Below, piece by piece: positions 63,124 through 64,000 of a stretch of DNA of 64,000 nt; positions within the stretch are counted from its first letter, which is position 1, and every line of letters begins with the position of its first letter. Made by a program: the position numbers and the translations under genes. The notes beneath the pieces were generated by a model. It made no database searches, was not told where the DNA came from, and saw only the letters and a list, made by a program, of their open reading frames with translations. This stretch comes from Batillaria attramentaria (Eukaryota; Mollusca; Gastropoda; Batillariidae): NCBI GenBank assembly GCA_018292915.2, contig JACVVK020000088.1, positions 1,620,001 to 1,684,000 on the forward strand, read 5' to 3'.

Positions 63124-63276
63124 TTGAGAGAGTGAGCAGAAACAGAAACGGTTGACTGTCAGTAGGGACATAGAAAGAAAGTTACAAGTGAGAGTCATTC
63201 ACCCACTTTTGATACTGAAGACAGACAAGACAGTTGTTGTTTGTCAGCCTTAATCCAAGTGGGTTACTGACTCATT

Positions 63277-63801
63277 TCTTCTTTTTTATTATTTTTTATT
63301 TATTTATTTATTTTTTTTTTGCCCCAACTCTTTGCTAGTTCCAGTGGTGTTCCTCCCAGGTAATGGGTGGAATCCACGGAGGGCTCGGAAGCTGGGGCAA
63401 TTTTTATTGTGCATGATGATGGAGATGAGGATGATGGTAAGATGATGCTATGGAGGTCCGTGTGGTTTGGGACTGCAGGCCAGGGCCGCATTCCACGCTT
63501 CCTGTCATTAATATCCCGGCATTAACCAGGCCCGGGAACTGTGGCACCTGCGGTGCCGGCCGTGTAATCATCCACATGATACGACGTGTCATAGTAAGGG
63601 AAGCACCCCCAAAGTCGCACCAGTGAAGTGGGTGAAACTCGGCTGTGTGGCAACAGCCTCCCCATCGGGCCCGTAGCACACCCGCTCAGGGTAGGAGCCG
63701 ACCTAGGTAGGAAAAATCCTGCTTGCCTCGGCTGGGACTCGAACCCGGGTCTCCCAGTCCATGCTCCGAAGCGCTAACCACTACACTACGGGGGCTGGTA
63801 T
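63277..63801 (-). mobile_element. tRNA-derived SINE, copy 3 (with target duplication)
   Basis: A near-complete minus-strand copy with an intact A/B-box head and a long T/TTTA tract (its A-rich tail) at about 63277-63320. TGACTCATT flanks it at 63268-63276 and 63802-63810. It lies in ITPR intron 12, antisense to the gene, and is highly similar to copy 1, suggesting recent activity of the family. Confidence 0.87.
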
Positions 63802-64000
63802 TGACTCATTAAGTATGCTGCTATGTTACTAATTAGGACATTTCAACGCTGCCTGCAAAAGTGGTTTTGTCTACTTATTGACAAACAGCGCTGGCAGCTC
63901 TAGCGGCTGTTTCTGCCGTCATGACGTGTCAAGACATGACATGCTTTGTGAAGCCACTAACGTCATTGAAAACATCGAGGGTGACACATTTGTGAAAAGT

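Larger units (their letters stand above)
63024..64000 (+). other. ITPR intron 12 (partial)
   Basis: Begins with a (GT)n tract at about 63054-63121, followed by a full-length antisense SINE (63277-63801) and about 200 bases of unremarkable DNA to the window end. No exon resembling the next ITPR block was found. Confidence 0.6.

Overview
This window is animal nuclear DNA. It holds parts of two conserved multi-exon genes on the + strand, head to tail, set in repeat-rich introns. Small exons with GT/AG borders, long introns, many microsatellites, tRNA-derived SINEs, a CR1/L2-like LINE fragment and TIR-bounded DNA elements point to an invertebrate metazoan. The many ACATGTA-type motifs and the repeat style suggest a mollusc, perhaps a marine gastropod. 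That taxonomic guess is inference, not proof.

Gene 1 (8816-29013) is the 3' two-thirds of a class A plexin, a semaphorin receptor. I could join 28 exons with perfect phase continuity, giving about 1,271 residues. They encode a PSI domain, a connecting segment, a second PSI domain, IPT/TIG repeats, one transmembrane helix (exon at 17314), a juxtamembrane coiled coil and the split cytoplasmic RapGAP-like region with an inserted Rho-binding ubiquitin-like domain. The sema domain and first PSI domain are not in the window. Bases 1-8815 look like intron of this gene.

Gene 2 (36420 to beyond 63023) is the 5' end of an inositol 1,4,5-trisphosphate receptor (ITPR). Twelve coding exons give the first 507 residues: the suppressor beta-trefoil and most of the IP3-binding core. 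The IP3-contacting clusters (RTTGR, and RERQK..R at the end) are intact. The start codon is fixed by an in-frame stop just upstream. About 2,200 residues should follow outside the window.

Between the genes, 29014-36419 holds the plexin 3'UTR and the ITPR upstream region. The introns carry: three antisense copies of one tRNA-derived SINE (22781-23291, 28425-28860, 63277-63801), two with clear target duplications; a 25-bp minisatellite of about 26 copies beginning a few bases after a plexin splice donor; a 3.0-kb TIR element (42161-45157) filled with a ~190-bp tandem repeat and nested in a ~150-bp repeat array; two short TIR elements (38404-38868 and 57894-58107); a minus-strand LINE RT fragment (47340-48245); and a recent 175-bp tandem duplication (50928-51275). 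A tandem duplication at 58655-58926 has copied an ITPR splice acceptor together with the first bases of its exon. I found no prokaryotic, CRISPR or rRNA features.
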